Of a DNA stretch of 64,000 nucleotides, positions 43,185 to 55,475 are shown in pieces. A model generated the notes under the pieces. The model was not told where the DNA came from and did no database searches. It saw only the letters and a list, made by a program, of their open reading frames with translations. The position numbers were made by a program, and so were the translations under genes. How positions within the stretch are numbered: position 1 is the first letter of the stretch; the number at the start of each line of letters is the position of its first letter. Source of the stretch: Lumbricus terrestris (taxonomy: Eukaryota > Annelida > Clitellata > Crassiclitellata > Lumbricidae); the NCBI GenBank assembly GCA_949752735.1, contig OX457037.1, positions 36,632,096 to 36,696,095 on the forward strand, written 5' to 3'.

Positions 43185-44455
43185 ACCATTGCTGATAATC
43201 TCTAATCGTATCTGCTTGCTCCACAACGAGGGACTAGGGCCTATTCATTAGCTTTGACCGACATTGACTGTTAAGAATAGGCCTAGGCCTATACTAAACA
43301 GAACTTTTCGTTGTCACTCTTGCCACTACTTAATTAGGCTAAACGTTATTTTGCGCTTTGCCACAGACATTCGATCTGTGCTAATGCGATTTTGTGAAAT
43401 ACTTCGAACTCATATTATCCTCGGGCTCATGACTTCTTTCTTCCGGAAAAAGATAATTATTGCAACTTCGTCTCTAGTATAATCCCTTATCAAACTCACA
43501 TGAAAATCGTCTATGTGTCAATCTTGCCTAATCTTGATTTGTGCTGCACATGATCGATGTCAACATGTAGTAATCTAGCAGACCCCTACACAAAAAGTTT
43601 TGTAAAATTAGTTAACTGTAGCCTAAATTACGTTCTGCCAGCCTGACGTTTTGAATAAACGAAAACTGAATTGAATTGAACTGCTAATGTCGTGTTTATG
43701 TCCCTTTGTTGTTATTCGTGTATATGTACATAGAGTCTGATATTAATTTAGGTATTTTTCAAACGTCATCGGAAGAAAATGCCGAAATACGATTAACTAT
43801 GTTCTGTTGGCATTCATTAATTTTTCATTTTGTACACCCATGCGTTCATTTATAATTGTAGAATACCTTTATTAGGCTATGTTTGAACGCATGTTAAACG
43901 TAGGCCTATAATCAAGGACTCTATACAGAGGACTGATTTCTTCTTCTTTAGCCGCCTTGTACACGTTTTTGGGCGATAATAGGAGTTCCGGAAAATTTCA
44001 AATCTTATTTACAAAATAAAGGCATTCAATTAGTTACATCTAGGAAAACAAATTGACGACTAATTATGTTTGCAAAATAGACAAATACCTTTGGAGATTC
44101 AAAACATCATCCTTAGCGATAGAAACGGAATTTTAAGTGGAGCGCCATCTATTGCTCAGAGTAAAATCATGACCACAAAATGTTCCTAAGTAACCTATCC
44201 TGTAATATAGAATCCTTGGCCTATAATTAACCTATAATGAATGCACCCTTAATAGATTTCTTCAAGGGGTGCTTAAGTCCATAAAATTATAGGCCTAATG
44301 AATGAATTAAAGAATTAATGTATGAATGTATATAAAATAAATAATACGATTAGTTGATTACTTAAGTGTAGTCAACACATGTTCGCTGTGTATAATATAG
44401 CCTTCAGATTATCTTTATAATTATATAGAATTAGGCTATATGGTGCTGTTCATAG
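43185..44455. other. Upstream DNA, nothing recognised
   Basis: Unassigned AT-rich sequence with several TAGGCCTA octamers. Confidence 0.4.
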
Positions 44456-44524
44456 ATATCTTTAACCAGACTTGTTGTCCTCGAGACCAAAGTCTTGGTC
44501 TCGAGTGCGCTCGAGTTCGGTTTT

Positions 44525-44695
44525 AAAAGTCTTGGTCTTGGTCTTGGTCTTGAGAATAAAAGTCTTGGTCTTGGTCTTGATCTTGAGAATAAAAGTCTTG
44601 GTCTTGATCTTGGTCTTGAGGTTCAAAGTCTTGGTCTTGATCTTGGTCTTGAGGTTCAAAGTCTTGGTCTTGCTTTTTCAAGACCAAGACCAAGA
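44525..44695. repeat. TCTTGG hexamer array, left of the hAT fragment
   Basis: AAAGTCTTGGTCTTGGTCTTGAG-like units recur. A matching array lies at about 45280-45440 on the other side of the transposase fragment. Confidence 0.9.
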
Positions 44696-44783
44696 CCTGC
44701 CTTCACTGCCCTTCAGTATTAATATTGAATAATCAGGGTGATTTTTAAGATCGTGGGGCCGATGTAAAATTATAATTCACCGC

Positions 44784-45144
44784 CACGAAAAAGGCCAAGC
44801 CTCTTCGCGTCCTACGACAAATATCTGCGGACGGATACAATTCCAGCTGGTCAGGAAATACCATCGGCAGCAGCAACAGTTATGCTGTATCTGGAAGCCC
44901 TGCCAAGAGTCGAATCAGAAGCCATTCGGTCAGATACGCCATGGCAGGATTTTAAAAAAGACTCACGATTTCTAAATTTATATCCAGTGCTTGAAAAGAT
45001 GCTGTGCGTGCCAACAACTTCAGCACCTGTAGAACGTATTTTTTCGCATGGTGGAATTTTCGTGAGGCCACACCGGGCACGCCTTGGTCAGAAAATTCTG
45101 AGTGAATTGGTCTGTTAAAATGCAACAGCCATTTGCAATAACTT
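44784..45144 (+). pseudogene. hAT transposase C-terminal (dimerisation) fragment
   Basis: Open from about 44784: KRPSLFASYDKYLRTDTIPA, then TVMLYLEALPRVESEAIRSD, then WQDFKKDSRFLNLYPVLEKM and LCVPTTSAPVERIFSHGGIF, then RPHRARLGQKILSELVC. The SAPVERIFS motif followed by R-x-x-x-x-x-L and a Leu-rich end is the hallmark of the hAT dimerisation domain. The displayed frame closes at TAA (45116-45118). There is no start and no catalytic domain, so this is a relic inside the 44467-45450 element. Confidence 0.9.
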
Positions 45145-45454
45145 TGCACATAATCACATTAAGGAGTTTTGTAGGCACGAACTGAACTCGGAATTCTCTG
45201 CAGTTTGGTTATAGAGTTGCTTTGTTTGAATAAAATACGTTTTCATTAAGATAGCAGAACTTGCATTTTTGCAAGGTTTTGTCTTGGTCTTGAGACCAAA
45301 AGTCTTGGTCTTGTCTTGGTCTTGAGTGCAAAAGTCTTGGTCTTGGTCTTGGTCTTGAGAATAAAAGTCTTGGTCTTGGTCTTGGTCTTGGGCTTGAGGT
45401 TCAAAGTCTTGGACTTGGTCTTGAGGTTTGAGGTCTTGACAACAAGTCTGTCTT

Positions 45455-45850
45455 TAACAAATGGACATTGATTACATTTGATTATATTTGATTATGTGCA
45501 ATAGGCAAGGTATGCACGTGTCTCATATTGATGGCCCACATAAAACTATCGGTAGAACTTAGCCTAATAGGTTGCTTAAAATACTACGGTATACAAACAG
45601 TTGGTGCTGATGGGTAACTCTCAGCTGGGGGACTAAACAAAAAGGAAATTAGACATAAGCGTGTGTAAAGCTACAATACAACCAGTTTCCTATACTAGGC
45701 CTACATCTGCAAAACTGCACCTGAGCTGGATCCGCAAAAAGCAATTAATTTGAGGTCTTTCACTTCACCATGATCAGGCCTATTTAGGGGTATGACTTGC
45801 CAATTTGTGTGCTAGAATGTAGTCTGTGTAGGCTAATGTATGTAGCCTAT
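45455..45850. other. Upstream DNA, nothing recognised
   Basis: Unassigned sequence. Confidence 0.3.
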
Positions 45851-45852
45851 AC

Positions 45853-45856
<4 letters not shown>

Positions 45857-45884
<28 letters not shown>

Positions 45885-46098
45885 TGTATTTATGTATGTA
45901 TGTATGTATGTATGTATGTATGTATGTGTGCATGTATGTATGTATGTATACGTATGTGTGCATGTATGTATGTATGTATGTATGTATGTATGTATGTATG
46001 TATGTATGTATGTATGTATGTATGTATGTATGTATGTATGTATGTATGTATGTATGTATGTATGTATGTATGTTTGTATGTATGTTTGTATGTGTATA
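45857..46098. repeat. (TATG)n microsatellite
   Basis: About 240 bp of TATG with few variants. The Met-Tyr-Val-Cys frames across it are artefacts. Confidence 0.97.
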
Positions 46099-46099
46099 G

Positions 46100-47290
46100 C
46101 TTTCTAGGTGATCTAGACATGCGTATTAAACGGTACGCTGTAGGGCCTATAGGCATGTTTTGAGTGGGATGAGCTGAATGATACAAAGTCATGGTATTTC
46201 GTTGGTGCAATCATTTTGATTAGTAATACATTTAGTGAAACTATGGTCTTCGCGTCGTGTTCCAATCATGCTTCTCTATAGTCATTCCTTGGATAAAATT
46301 TATGTCTGACCCAATAATTGAAAATCTTTAAGGTCGCAATATGCCTTAAGTCGGCTTGCCACTTGAGCCTGTTCCTGCTGTCCAGATATTTTCTCCCACT
46401 GTCATTAAGTGCCGGGGTAGGGGCGTGATGAAGGGCAGATGGCCAATAAACTGGGCATCTGGGATCTATAGGCTACCCGAGCTCTGCAGCACTAGCGGTC
46501 CTTTGCCCAAGCCACACCTCAAGAAGCAAATCTCACTCTTGAGTCGACCTAAATGGAAGAAATAAATCAAGGGACAACGATAGCAACGCTAAAAGGCTCG
46601 TACTAGCAAGGCTATTCAGGCTCAAACGAATGTTCTGGTTTGGTATCAAGAACGGGAAACGCTTCAGCCAAACGTAGAAGCTAAAACGCTGAGGCTATAA
46701 TTTTATACATAGGGCCTACAGTGTTACAGTACAGCTGAGCTATTGACCATTCGAGTGATTTAATGTGCGTGCACATCTGTGTAATGTTTTCTTTCTTCTT
46801 CTGGAAAGTCAGGCAGTCGTTAAACTATAGGTATTTTAATTGGGTCGCTTGGTATATTAGTTATACATACCTAGGCCCTACACGCTGAAAGCCAGTGGTT
46901 GGGAAATACAAAATCCCGAACAAGTTTATACCCCAGTGGGCCTAGGCCTACTTCTGCTGGTATCACCAAGGATTAAATTGTCGATTCTTTCCGATAAAGG
47001 CGGAAGCAGTATGAGAATTATAGACAAAATCGCTGGGTCAAATATTATGAGCAGGCCTAGTCCTATAGTCAATGATACAAGTGGCGTTTGGTTGTGAAAA
47101 GAAGACTTTACTACGGGACTCTACGAAGAGGAGAGCAGTTTCAGAAATCTAATAGCTAGCGTATTCGTTTACGTTAGGGAGTGATTATTGTCCTCACGGG
47201 ATTATAGTTTATTGAAATAATTAGGGAGTTTGCAAGCACGCTTGAAAATTACCAGCCATCTGGAAACTATAGGCCTACATAAACGCTCGA
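46100..47290. other. Upstream DNA, nothing recognised
   Basis: Unassigned. The 69-codon frame at 46356-46565 has no recognisable similarity. Confidence 0.4.
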
Positions 47291-47292
47291 AC

Positions 47293-47700
47293 ATAGGGGC
47301 ATGCAAAGAGGGCGCACTTGCCCTCTGAAAAATTGACACACGTATTTTTGACTACCGTACCATTTTTCTTCTTCGCACTAATGATGCCAATGATACGCAA
47401 GGTGAGACTGAAAAATTATTTAGAAAACTCTACGAAAACTACCCATGTTCTTAAGTTCCATGTTCTTTAATTTCATGTTCTTAAGTCCCATCTTCTTAAG
47501 TTATATGTTCTTAAGTTCCATGTTCTTTAATTTCATGTTCTTAAGTCCCATCTTCTTAAGTTATATGTTCTTAAGTTCCATGTTCTTAAGTTCCATGCTC
47601 TTAAGTTCCATGTTCTTAAGTTCCATGTTCCTAAGTTCTATGTTCTTAAGTTCCATGCTCTTAAGTTCCATGTTCTTAAGTTCCTGTCATGAATCTTTAA
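47293..47700. repeat. Transposon-like copy with a 15-bp minisatellite
   Basis: The part before the array (CATAGGGGCATGCAAAGAGG, GCGCACTTGCCCTCTGAAAA, ATTGACACACGTATTTTTGA, CTTCGCACTAATG) parallels 62864-63110. From about 47443 a 15-bp unit, ATGTTCTTAAGTTCC, is repeated about 16 times, with CTTTAATTTC and CATCTTC variants. The homologous place at 63028-63070 has only one or two units, so the array expanded in this copy. Confidence 0.75.
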
Positions 47701-47875
47701 GAAACATAATTCCATAAATGGGACACGTAGCCTATAATAGAGATCCCACATTTGGTTCCAATCTGTTGCTATGAAATGCTGACAGGGTAAGTACTAACAA
47801 ACACTTCGGGTGATAGACGAAAAACATTAAAACAATTAACTGCTATATATAAGAGCCGTCAGTTCGAGAGAAACG

Positions 47876-47944
47876 AAACACACACACACACAAACACACA
47901 CACACAAACACACACACACACACAAACACGCACAAACACACTCC
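47876..47944. repeat. (CA)n microsatellite
   Basis: CACACA tract with AAACA interruptions. Confidence 0.95.
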
Positions 47945-47949
47945 ATCCC

Positions 47950-48790
47950 CTTATCATTATCAATGTCGTCCAGCATGGAACCATGAACATGGTGTCAGCT
48001 ATCAGCCGTGGAAGGTAATCTGTTGGCGCTGCTCGCTTTGCCTGGGTGCTCTCATCCCAATGGCATTTTAAACACCAGTTCGCTAGCATAGACAGCGTCT
48101 CTGATTGGCTGCCTTAAAGATTATGTTAAATACATCAAAATAATTGGATTTTTTTCTAATTACAATGACAACTAGAGTTCTTCTCTTTGGAATATTATGC
48201 GCTGTCTCCTTCTGCTCTGCAAGTCTGTCTGTCTATATCAGTCTCTATTCTTCACTCTCTGCTCTCGAAACATGCTTCTCCTCGCGAGGCCCTGCGCACT
48301 CGGAGCGCTTCTGGACGCTTCACCCTATTTAGGGATCTCTACCAATGATTTTTCGTTAACGAAAATAGAAATTAGAGGCAAAATTATGAATTTACGTTAA
48401 CGAGAATAAGAACAAAAATTATAGATTATGCTGATAAGAGAACGATAAAGGTGAAATACGCCTCAGAGAACTGAGATGTGAAGAGAAATAGGAATTATTT
48501 TCTCCACAAGTGCTCAAATACAATACAATACAAGACAGTGACATGGTCGCCTTAAATCCGGACAAGTCATTGAACTAAGCCATTTATTTTAAATCCGAAG
48601 GGACGAACCCGCATCTATGGTCAGCCGACTAAGACTGGAATAGAGATCTGCATACAATCAATCTAGCTCAAATCAAATCATCTCGACAGCGCCCATAATA
48701 AATTATAATGCATATCAACGCTTCAAGTGAAATAGTTGCTAGGAATAAAAGTGCGCAGGAGAAGCACTGTCGAAATCCAATTGGCTGGGA
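47950..48790. other. Upstream DNA, nothing recognised
   Basis: Includes a plus-strand 62-codon frame at 48144-48332 with a signal-like start (TRVLLFGILCAVSFCSASLS) but no recognisable continuation. Confidence 0.35.
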
Positions 48791-48791
48791 A

Positions 48792-48793
<2 letters not shown>

Positions 48794-48870
<77 letters not shown>

Positions 48871-48909
48871 GTGAGAGAGAGAGAGAGAGAGAAACAGACA
48901 AACAGACAA

Positions 48910-48943
<34 letters not shown>

Positions 48944-48960
48944 TGAGACAGACAGACATA
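48794..48960. repeat. (GA)n then (GACA)n microsatellite
   Basis: About 95 bp of GA dinucleotides pass into ACAGACAA and ACAGACAG tetramer variants. Confidence 0.97.
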
Positions 48961-49228
48961 CATACCTAGTTGAGGCTACAGACGACAGTGGGCAGGTAAG
49001 GAAGTTGAAAGAGGTGAGTCTTGAGTTTAGACTTGAGAAAGAAAAACAAAACCTACAGCACGTACAGAACGGGGTCGCGCCAATTCCAAGACTTCAGACC
49101 GGCAACCGAGACGATGCCAGAGGGCGCAATATTATTCAGGTGCAAGGCAGAGCAAGAGTCGACGTTGTTCGGTCGCGGTATTTGCTGTTATGAGAGTTGT
49201 TGAGCATGGAGTATACGTAGGCAGGCTG

Positions 49229-49545
<317 letters not shown>

Positions 49546-49609
49546 ATGTGTGTTCATGTGCATGTGGGTGAGCACGTGCGTGCAGGCAGGCGTGTGTGTG
49601 TGTCATAAT

Positions 49610-50830
49610 TATTATAGACCAGTGTGCTCATGATCAAAATCCTAAATACTGCGTCTTATGCCTGCCTATCTTGGTGATTCTAGGCATAAATATGAATATG
49701 AATGGATTGATTAATTTGTCATCAACAAAATACCTTGGGAGCAGGAAGGCGGAATTTTAAAATCTGATACTCCATGCCCAAAAGACAGCAAGGAGAGAGT
49801 GAAAAAAATGGATACAATATGCAGTTCATGTTTCGTTACCTTTTTTAATGATTCTGCTAAGAGAATCTTAAACCACGTGGAGCTAGTATAAGCCACTTTT
49901 AGTGCCTACAATGAGAAATAATTATTAGTTGCATCGATTAAGCCAGTCGGTTGGAAACACAAGCATGTGCTAGACAGTTTAGACTTTAGACTAAGTGGCA
50001 AAGTATAGCCTACGTTTGCGACATGGAAGACCGATTCTATCAATGCTCCAAATGCAAACGTTCACAACTCTGCATAATATTATGGTCTCTGAACAAGGTC
50101 GAAAATGACGCAAACTATATGGAGGAGTCGAAGATCCTCTCCAACCTCCAAACTGCGTACGTGCTCCTTTATAAACAAAAAGCCATCAATCAGCGACCCA
50201 TAGGCGTGAGTCCATCTAATTTGTGGGTTTAATTATATGCCTACTTGTTTTTCTTGCGAGAAGGATTTTGGGTTTCCAATCTCAACAGTTTGTTAATAGG
50301 TTATGTCATAGTCATATCCAGAATTGCGCACTGACAAAGGCCGCAGCAGGCTAAATAGTCTGGAGTAGTAATTAAGATTTCCATAGCCTATGACAAATTA
50401 CCAAATGAACAGGAATCGTTTGGTATCGCTAGTCCGCATATGTAAGTCAAGAGAGCTATCAGTAAAACAATGAACCGTGCATGGTCCGTGTGGGAGATAA
50501 ACGTTACTAAAGCTGGCATCGAGAAGAACCGTATGGAACACCGAGATATGAAACAACGAACACGGAAGTAAAATGACTAGCACGAATTACCGTGTCTGCA
50601 AGTGGACCTATAGGCGGAAACTGATTGGCATGCTAGATGCAGAGTTTAAGACAGTGAAGAGGTATAATAATAATACAAACTGAAGGCATAAAATGTCTGA
50701 TAGGTCGAACAAAGCGAGGGCAATCGTCACTTCTTGTCAATGAGCTCCATTGGCAAGAATTAGAAATCTCATATATATATAATCCTATTTATTATAATAA
50801 TTCTGAAATTACCGCAACCAAACAAATGAT
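49610..50830. other. Upstream DNA, nothing recognised
   Basis: Short open frames at 50023-50232 (plus) and 50398-50583 (minus) have no recognisable similarity. Confidence 0.35.
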
Positions 50831-50840
50831 ACAATGTGCC

Positions 50841-50987
50841 CATAGGCGCAACCACCCTATGGGACCCACGGGACGCGTCCCCCCAACTTTTGAGTGGTCC
50901 CATAACTTTATTATTATGGTCCCCCCCAACTTTTAGGGCGTGATTCATTATGGTTCCCCCAACTTTTAGGACGTGATTGCACCTATG
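50841..50987. mobile_element. 147-bp hAT-type MITE, 8-bp duplication AATGTGCC
   Basis: The termini are CATAGGCGCAACCAC and the inverse of CATAGGTGCAATCACG, with exact AATGTGCC on both sides (50833-50840 and 50988-50995). Inside, TCCCCCCAACTTTT-type units recur three times, separated by TTATTATGG-like pieces. Confidence 0.9.
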
Positions 50988-50999
50988 AATGTGCCCCAC

Positions 51000-51945
51000 C
51001 CAAACGATGTCCTGGCACGTTTAACGGACACAGTTTTGTTGATAGCATAGATCTATACATGTAGCCTACATGACGCACCACAGCAACATGTGACCTCCAG
51101 GCACATTTGCACCGATATCATTGCCTGACAGAGTTTAGAAAGTTCAGAATTAATTAATAAACCGGATTAAGATAAGCGTGAGAAATACGACGACGAATCG
51201 AATTATTGGCCTAGACGACAATTTTGATTAGAATACGAAAACCATCACACACGAAGTGCGTATACGCCTTGCCCTGTAAGTTCTCATATACGCCTCCGTG
51301 CTTCTTAAAGGTTCATTTGAAGCAGGAGATCACAGGAAAACTGAGAATAACACGATTGCCGACAATGTAATCAACGAGATCACCGATAAATAGTTCACAG
51401 GAAAGATCGTTAGTAAGAAAGACGGAACAGCCAATTACAGTAACTGACAGGACTGAGTTACAACATCTTGAGAAAGACAGATTATACGCTAAGGTCGAGC
51501 TAGCTTTCCAGACAAGGAACACCTGATTAACTGCACTATTATGTAATAAGATAAGAAGCCTGGACGCACCGGAGAACATGATCTTCTGTTGGGAAAACAC
51601 AGGTGAAGCTGTTAGAATTATCGTCACTGTACAATGCCACACATTGCTGCTTGGATGGATATAGGATAGTGGACCCTCGCGGGTTTCAAACAGCAAATTG
51701 TATGCGTATACTTTAGAGCAGGATAAGTGAGAGAAAGCCTATCCTACATTTCCACATGCCGTTTGAGATAAGAGCGTGTTACTGTTTCCCTGGAAAAGGC
51801 ATTTCATCGACACTTCGCAGAACATAATATTATATTCGTAAAGCGACATATGTCAACAGAATGCTATTGTCTTCCCTGCAGGTGTAAGCTTACAGTCTAA
51901 GGCAATTATCAGAAGTTCAAATGACATCAGTGGCATATATAGAGT
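51000..51945. other. Upstream DNA, nothing recognised
   Basis: A 127-codon minus-strand frame (51313-51696) shows no recognisable domain. Confidence 0.35.
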
Positions 51946-52026
51946 TCTACGAATGGACATGGGCGTCCGCAGAAATTTTTTTAGGGGGGCGCAAACTTTT
52001 AAATGGTTGACCCAGGGACTAAACAA

Positions 52027-54835
52027 TAAGGTGGAGTGAAAATAATGGTTGAATTTTATTTTTATTTTCTTAAACTGGCAGGGTATGCAATAGTTGCTAT
52101 GCCATAATATAAGCATTCTGGCAAAGTCTTAGATTTCTGACATTTTTTCTTCATCGACCCCCACGGCATCAAAGATTTCACATAATTCAGCATGTACGGC
52201 AATGTCATAATGATGCGAATGAAGAATTGTTTTCAAGGCCAAGATGCAGAATTGCAGATTCATGAGTACATTATGTCACAATATCACTGAAATACTAAAT
52301 TATTACTCAATTACTCATGCTTTAAAGAGATGTTAACAATTTTTTTATTGTTCGTGTTCATCAATACTTTCAATAGGTACCGGAAACTTCAACTACCTTT
52401 ACCTTCGTAGAAGTTCGTACCTACACACACATAATACTACACAGTACACAACTACACACTGTACAGTGCACAGTGTACACACAACACACTACCAAACCGA
52501 TATTGGGACTTCGTGTTAAAAGTTTTCATAACCCTTCTTGATTCTATTCTAGATCGAATAAAGCCATCTCTTTGCTGCTGACCACACACAGCAGCCGACG
52601 ATTCTGTGACAAGTTTAACATGTCTCTCGACAGCCTGAGTGTGACACGGAAAATGTTCAAGTGTGACGATATCATCACTGTTTGCAACAAAACCACGAAT
52701 TTGTTGGTCAGAGAAACCGTCCATCACTGGTGGAGCATGCCTGTCTATATCCTGCCAGGCGACAAGGTCTAAATAATCCTCTGCTCCAAAGTTCAAAACT
52801 GGCACTCGAAATTGCCGGACCAGTGCTGAGGACGAATGTTCCATTCGTGCGGCAATAATTCTACGATGAGCCAGTTCCCGAATATGCTTCCGACTGTCCG
52901 TTATCATCGCCAGGAGGATATTCTCCGAGTGGCCAAAGAATCCGTTCCTCTGTATTACTGGATCCACTATTTCTCGCAACTCCAGTGAGAGATACCGTGT
53001 GTATTTGATTAGTCTCCAGAGATGTCGTGCCCCGTCACTACACAACGGCTTAGTTTTTACATGAAACCAGATGGGCGCATATACCTTCATCACATACAGC
53101 ACTAGAGTTTGCAAGTTGTCACTGGGGTTGTTGGTGGCCACGTATAAACGAAGTACTCTGTTAGCCATTGTTAACCACCGTGAATCGGTCCTGGTTTCTG
53201 AAGAGCAAGATCTGGGGAACATTGTCCACTGGATACAGCAATACACATATCATACATATATTGCTGGTCAGTACTGAGATCTGCTCCATCCACAGTTGGA
53301 CAGTTTTCAGACATGATGGTACTGTACTGCACCACTGGCAGTTGCTCGCATGTCTGGAGAGCTTTGCCAATGAAGCCTGAAAACACATTTGGTCCTTGAG
53401 TGCCACCATCAAGTTTCTGCATCAGGTGTCTGAGGGGCAACTCGTTTGCGGGCAATAAGCATATTAGCCATTGCAGTGGTCTACGCAACGTCAACTCCAA
53501 GAGTCGGATGACTCCTCCAACTGCACCCGTATTGACGTTTGTGCCGTCGCAACCAATCGCATGCAATTCATCTGTGTTAATGCTTTTGTTGCGGAGGAAA
53601 GTTATAATGTTATTTTCAATTGATTTTGATGCACCACTCGATGGTGTTATATACCCAAGATACACTGAATTTGGCTCATAAACCAAAGTCACATGCTCCT
53701 CCACGATTGTTTTGGCATAGGCCTAATACTTTTTACCTTTCTTCACCTGAATTCTGGTTCGATCCTTGCGTCCGTCAAAGTATAATGCGGAGACAGAAGC
53801 AGGCAAGTCATGCTGTAGCGCTTTTCTAACGCGTTTACGCGCTCTCCGGATTTTGCTTCGGTCAATGACCATGGAATTATTATGTTCGTTGATAATTCCC
53901 ACATGTTGAAGAACAGCGCTAACAAGTGAAGCGGCACTTCGATCAGAGACACCGTGGCGACCACATTCACGAGCGACGGTTGGTAAATCGAGCCTCATTT
54001 GAAATGTTCTCTTTTTTCCACAAAGTCCTGCGTTAGTCTGTACTTCGATATCTGAGTCTTGGCTTATTTCAGGATCGGTATCGTTGCTCGGAATGCTCGT
54101 TTCAGGATCCTTGGCCTCAGCTGACGTGCCGGCTTCAGCTGAAGTTTCTTTTTGTAGCTTAACGTATGTCTCGTTTCGATGCTTTCTCTTCTCACGTCTT
54201 GCAAGCTGTCTGGCTAATACGACGTCAATGCCACCAATCTTCATTTCACGCACCGTCCTCTGATCTGCAAGAAAAGAGCGTTCGACAATGGGCACCTTCC
54301 TCTCCCTTTCACAGGTGCACGCTGCTTCGGTATGACATTTGCAAGCAGCGATATCGAACAGTTGCGAATTGCACTCCATCGCATAGGATTTCAACTTCGT
54401 TTGGTACTTCTAGTTACTTTTTCTTCTCTTGAAGGGTTTAAGAATATTTAGATACTGGTGATTCAATGTTTTGATTTTTTCGACGACACGCTTGTGCCCA
54501 ATCGTTGAGATCGAAGCTTTGTGCCACAAAAGCTCACACCTAGTAGCAACTTCTTGTGAAACCTCTGCAATGCTTGGCTCTTTAGCACTAGCATCGGTCT
54601 TCTTTTGATGGCGAACAAACAGGTAGTACTTCAAAATGCGCCTCCTAGAAACCCGACTTTTCATCAATTTTTGCTACTTTTTCTAGAAAATGTGCAATGT
54701 TGTGCATGGCTGGGGTCAATGAAGAATACATTTTAAAATTACAAAATTTTGCACCTACACTACTTTACATATGGAACAACTATTCCCACCCCTGCCAGTC
54801 AAAAATTTTAACTTTAGTTTTTTCACTCCACCTTA
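52027..54835 (-). mobile_element. Nested 2.8-kb transposon, 8-bp duplication CTAAACAA
   Basis: Both ends carry TAAGGTGGAGTGAAAA in inverted orientation, and the exact 8-bp repeat CTAAACAA lies on both sides (52019-52026 and 54836-54843). The minus strand carries a long, broken reading frame covering most of the element. The superfamily is not settled: 8-bp duplications occur in hAT, P and a few rarer groups. Confidence 0.9.
52452..54667 (-). pseudogene. Uncharacterised transposase-like protein, broken by two stops and a frameshift
   Basis: Three pieces share one frame. They are 54667-54410 (SRRRILKYYLFVRHQKKTDA, basic), 54394-53723 (with the Cys-rich CKCHTEAACTCERE near its start, MRLDLPTVARECGRHGVSDR, SALYFDGRKDRTRI) and 53704-53171 (YITPSSGASKSIENNI, HAIGCDGTNVNTGAVGGVIR, RPLQWLICLLPANELPLRHL). 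One base is lost near 53195. The last piece then runs in another frame to 52452, with SRWLTMANRVLRLYV, DPVIQRNGFFGHSENILLAM, and FPCHTQAVERHVKLVTESSA near its end. From memory, similar unnamed proteins are abundant in hydra and aphid genomes. The CDGT and FPCHTQAVER blocks look like catalytic-core motifs, but the assignment as transposase is inference. Confidence 0.75.
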
Positions 54836-54844
54836 CTAAACAAT

Positions 54845-55475
54845 GTGTCAAATAGCCTACAGTCAATATGGAGTTATACAGGCAGCCTATCAATTTCATT
54901 GTAGGTAGGCCTATAACATATTGAGCTTTTACGTAGGCCTATATCTTCTTTTATTATTATTGCATCAGAAACATTCGAGTGACAAACCGCAATCAGTGAA
55001 AAAGATACAAGGGCCTAATATTTTATTTTTTTCTAAGATAAAAGAAGCTTAGGCCCTATGTTATTATTTATTTTAAAATATTGCATGGGCCTACTAAACG
55101 AGCTTCCAACTTGAATAAAATGTTTGCGCAAAGATTCCCTTCCTCTACGTCCCTCCTTCAAAGTAGGCCTAGGCCTAATACGAGTAAACCTACATTCCCA
55201 GTCGAAGGCGAAATCGGTTTCGTTCGTGGACAGTAAAACGACACACGTTAAACGGCTATATATAGACTTCCTTCAGCGCTCAGTTTCAACCATGGTTTCA
55301 ACAGAGCATACGCATCATACCACGAAAGAAAGCAGGTTTGAATGCAACAGAAACGTTCATCCCTTTTCGTCCTTAAAGTGGCCAACAACCGAACCACTGT
55401 CCGAGCGAAAAACAAACGACTATCATTCTGTTCCGTTCATAGTATAGGGCTGTTGTTCGATTAAAAAATTTAATC
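54845..55475. other. Right part of the outer transposon, nothing recognised
   Basis: Contains a dense group of TAGGCCTA octamers (54907, 54935, 55165). A 107-codon plus-strand frame at 55124-55447 has no recognisable domain. Confidence 0.35.

Larger units (their letters stand above)
44467..45450 (+). mobile_element. hAT element remnant, 8-bp target duplication TCTTTAAC
   Basis: It begins CAGACTTGTTGTC and ends GACAACAAGTCTG, flanked by exact TCTTTAAC repeats (44459-44466 and 45451-45458). Both subterminal regions are arrays of TCTTGG/TCTTGAG hexamers in the same orientation. The centre encodes the C-terminal dimerisation region of a hAT transposase. The N-terminal and catalytic parts are deleted. 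Confidence 0.93.

Noticed and set aside
45797..46210. Long frames on both strands made of Met-Tyr-Val-Cys or Thr-Tyr-Ile-His
   Set aside because: They are translations of the TATG microsatellite. The same applies to the CATA frames at 17.3, 33.1 and 59.9 kb.
48144..48332. Plus-strand frame with a signal-like start
   Set aside because: Wrong strand for the collagen gene, no recognisable continuation, and in repeat-rich DNA.
50398..50583. Minus-strand frame with a hydrophobic N-terminus as a candidate signal-peptide exon of the collagen gene
   Set aside because: No convincing donor leaves the one-base phase required by the exon at 35957-36504.
53723..53970. Second open frame overlapping the nested transposase pseudogene
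   Set aside because: An off-frame shadow of the transposase frame.
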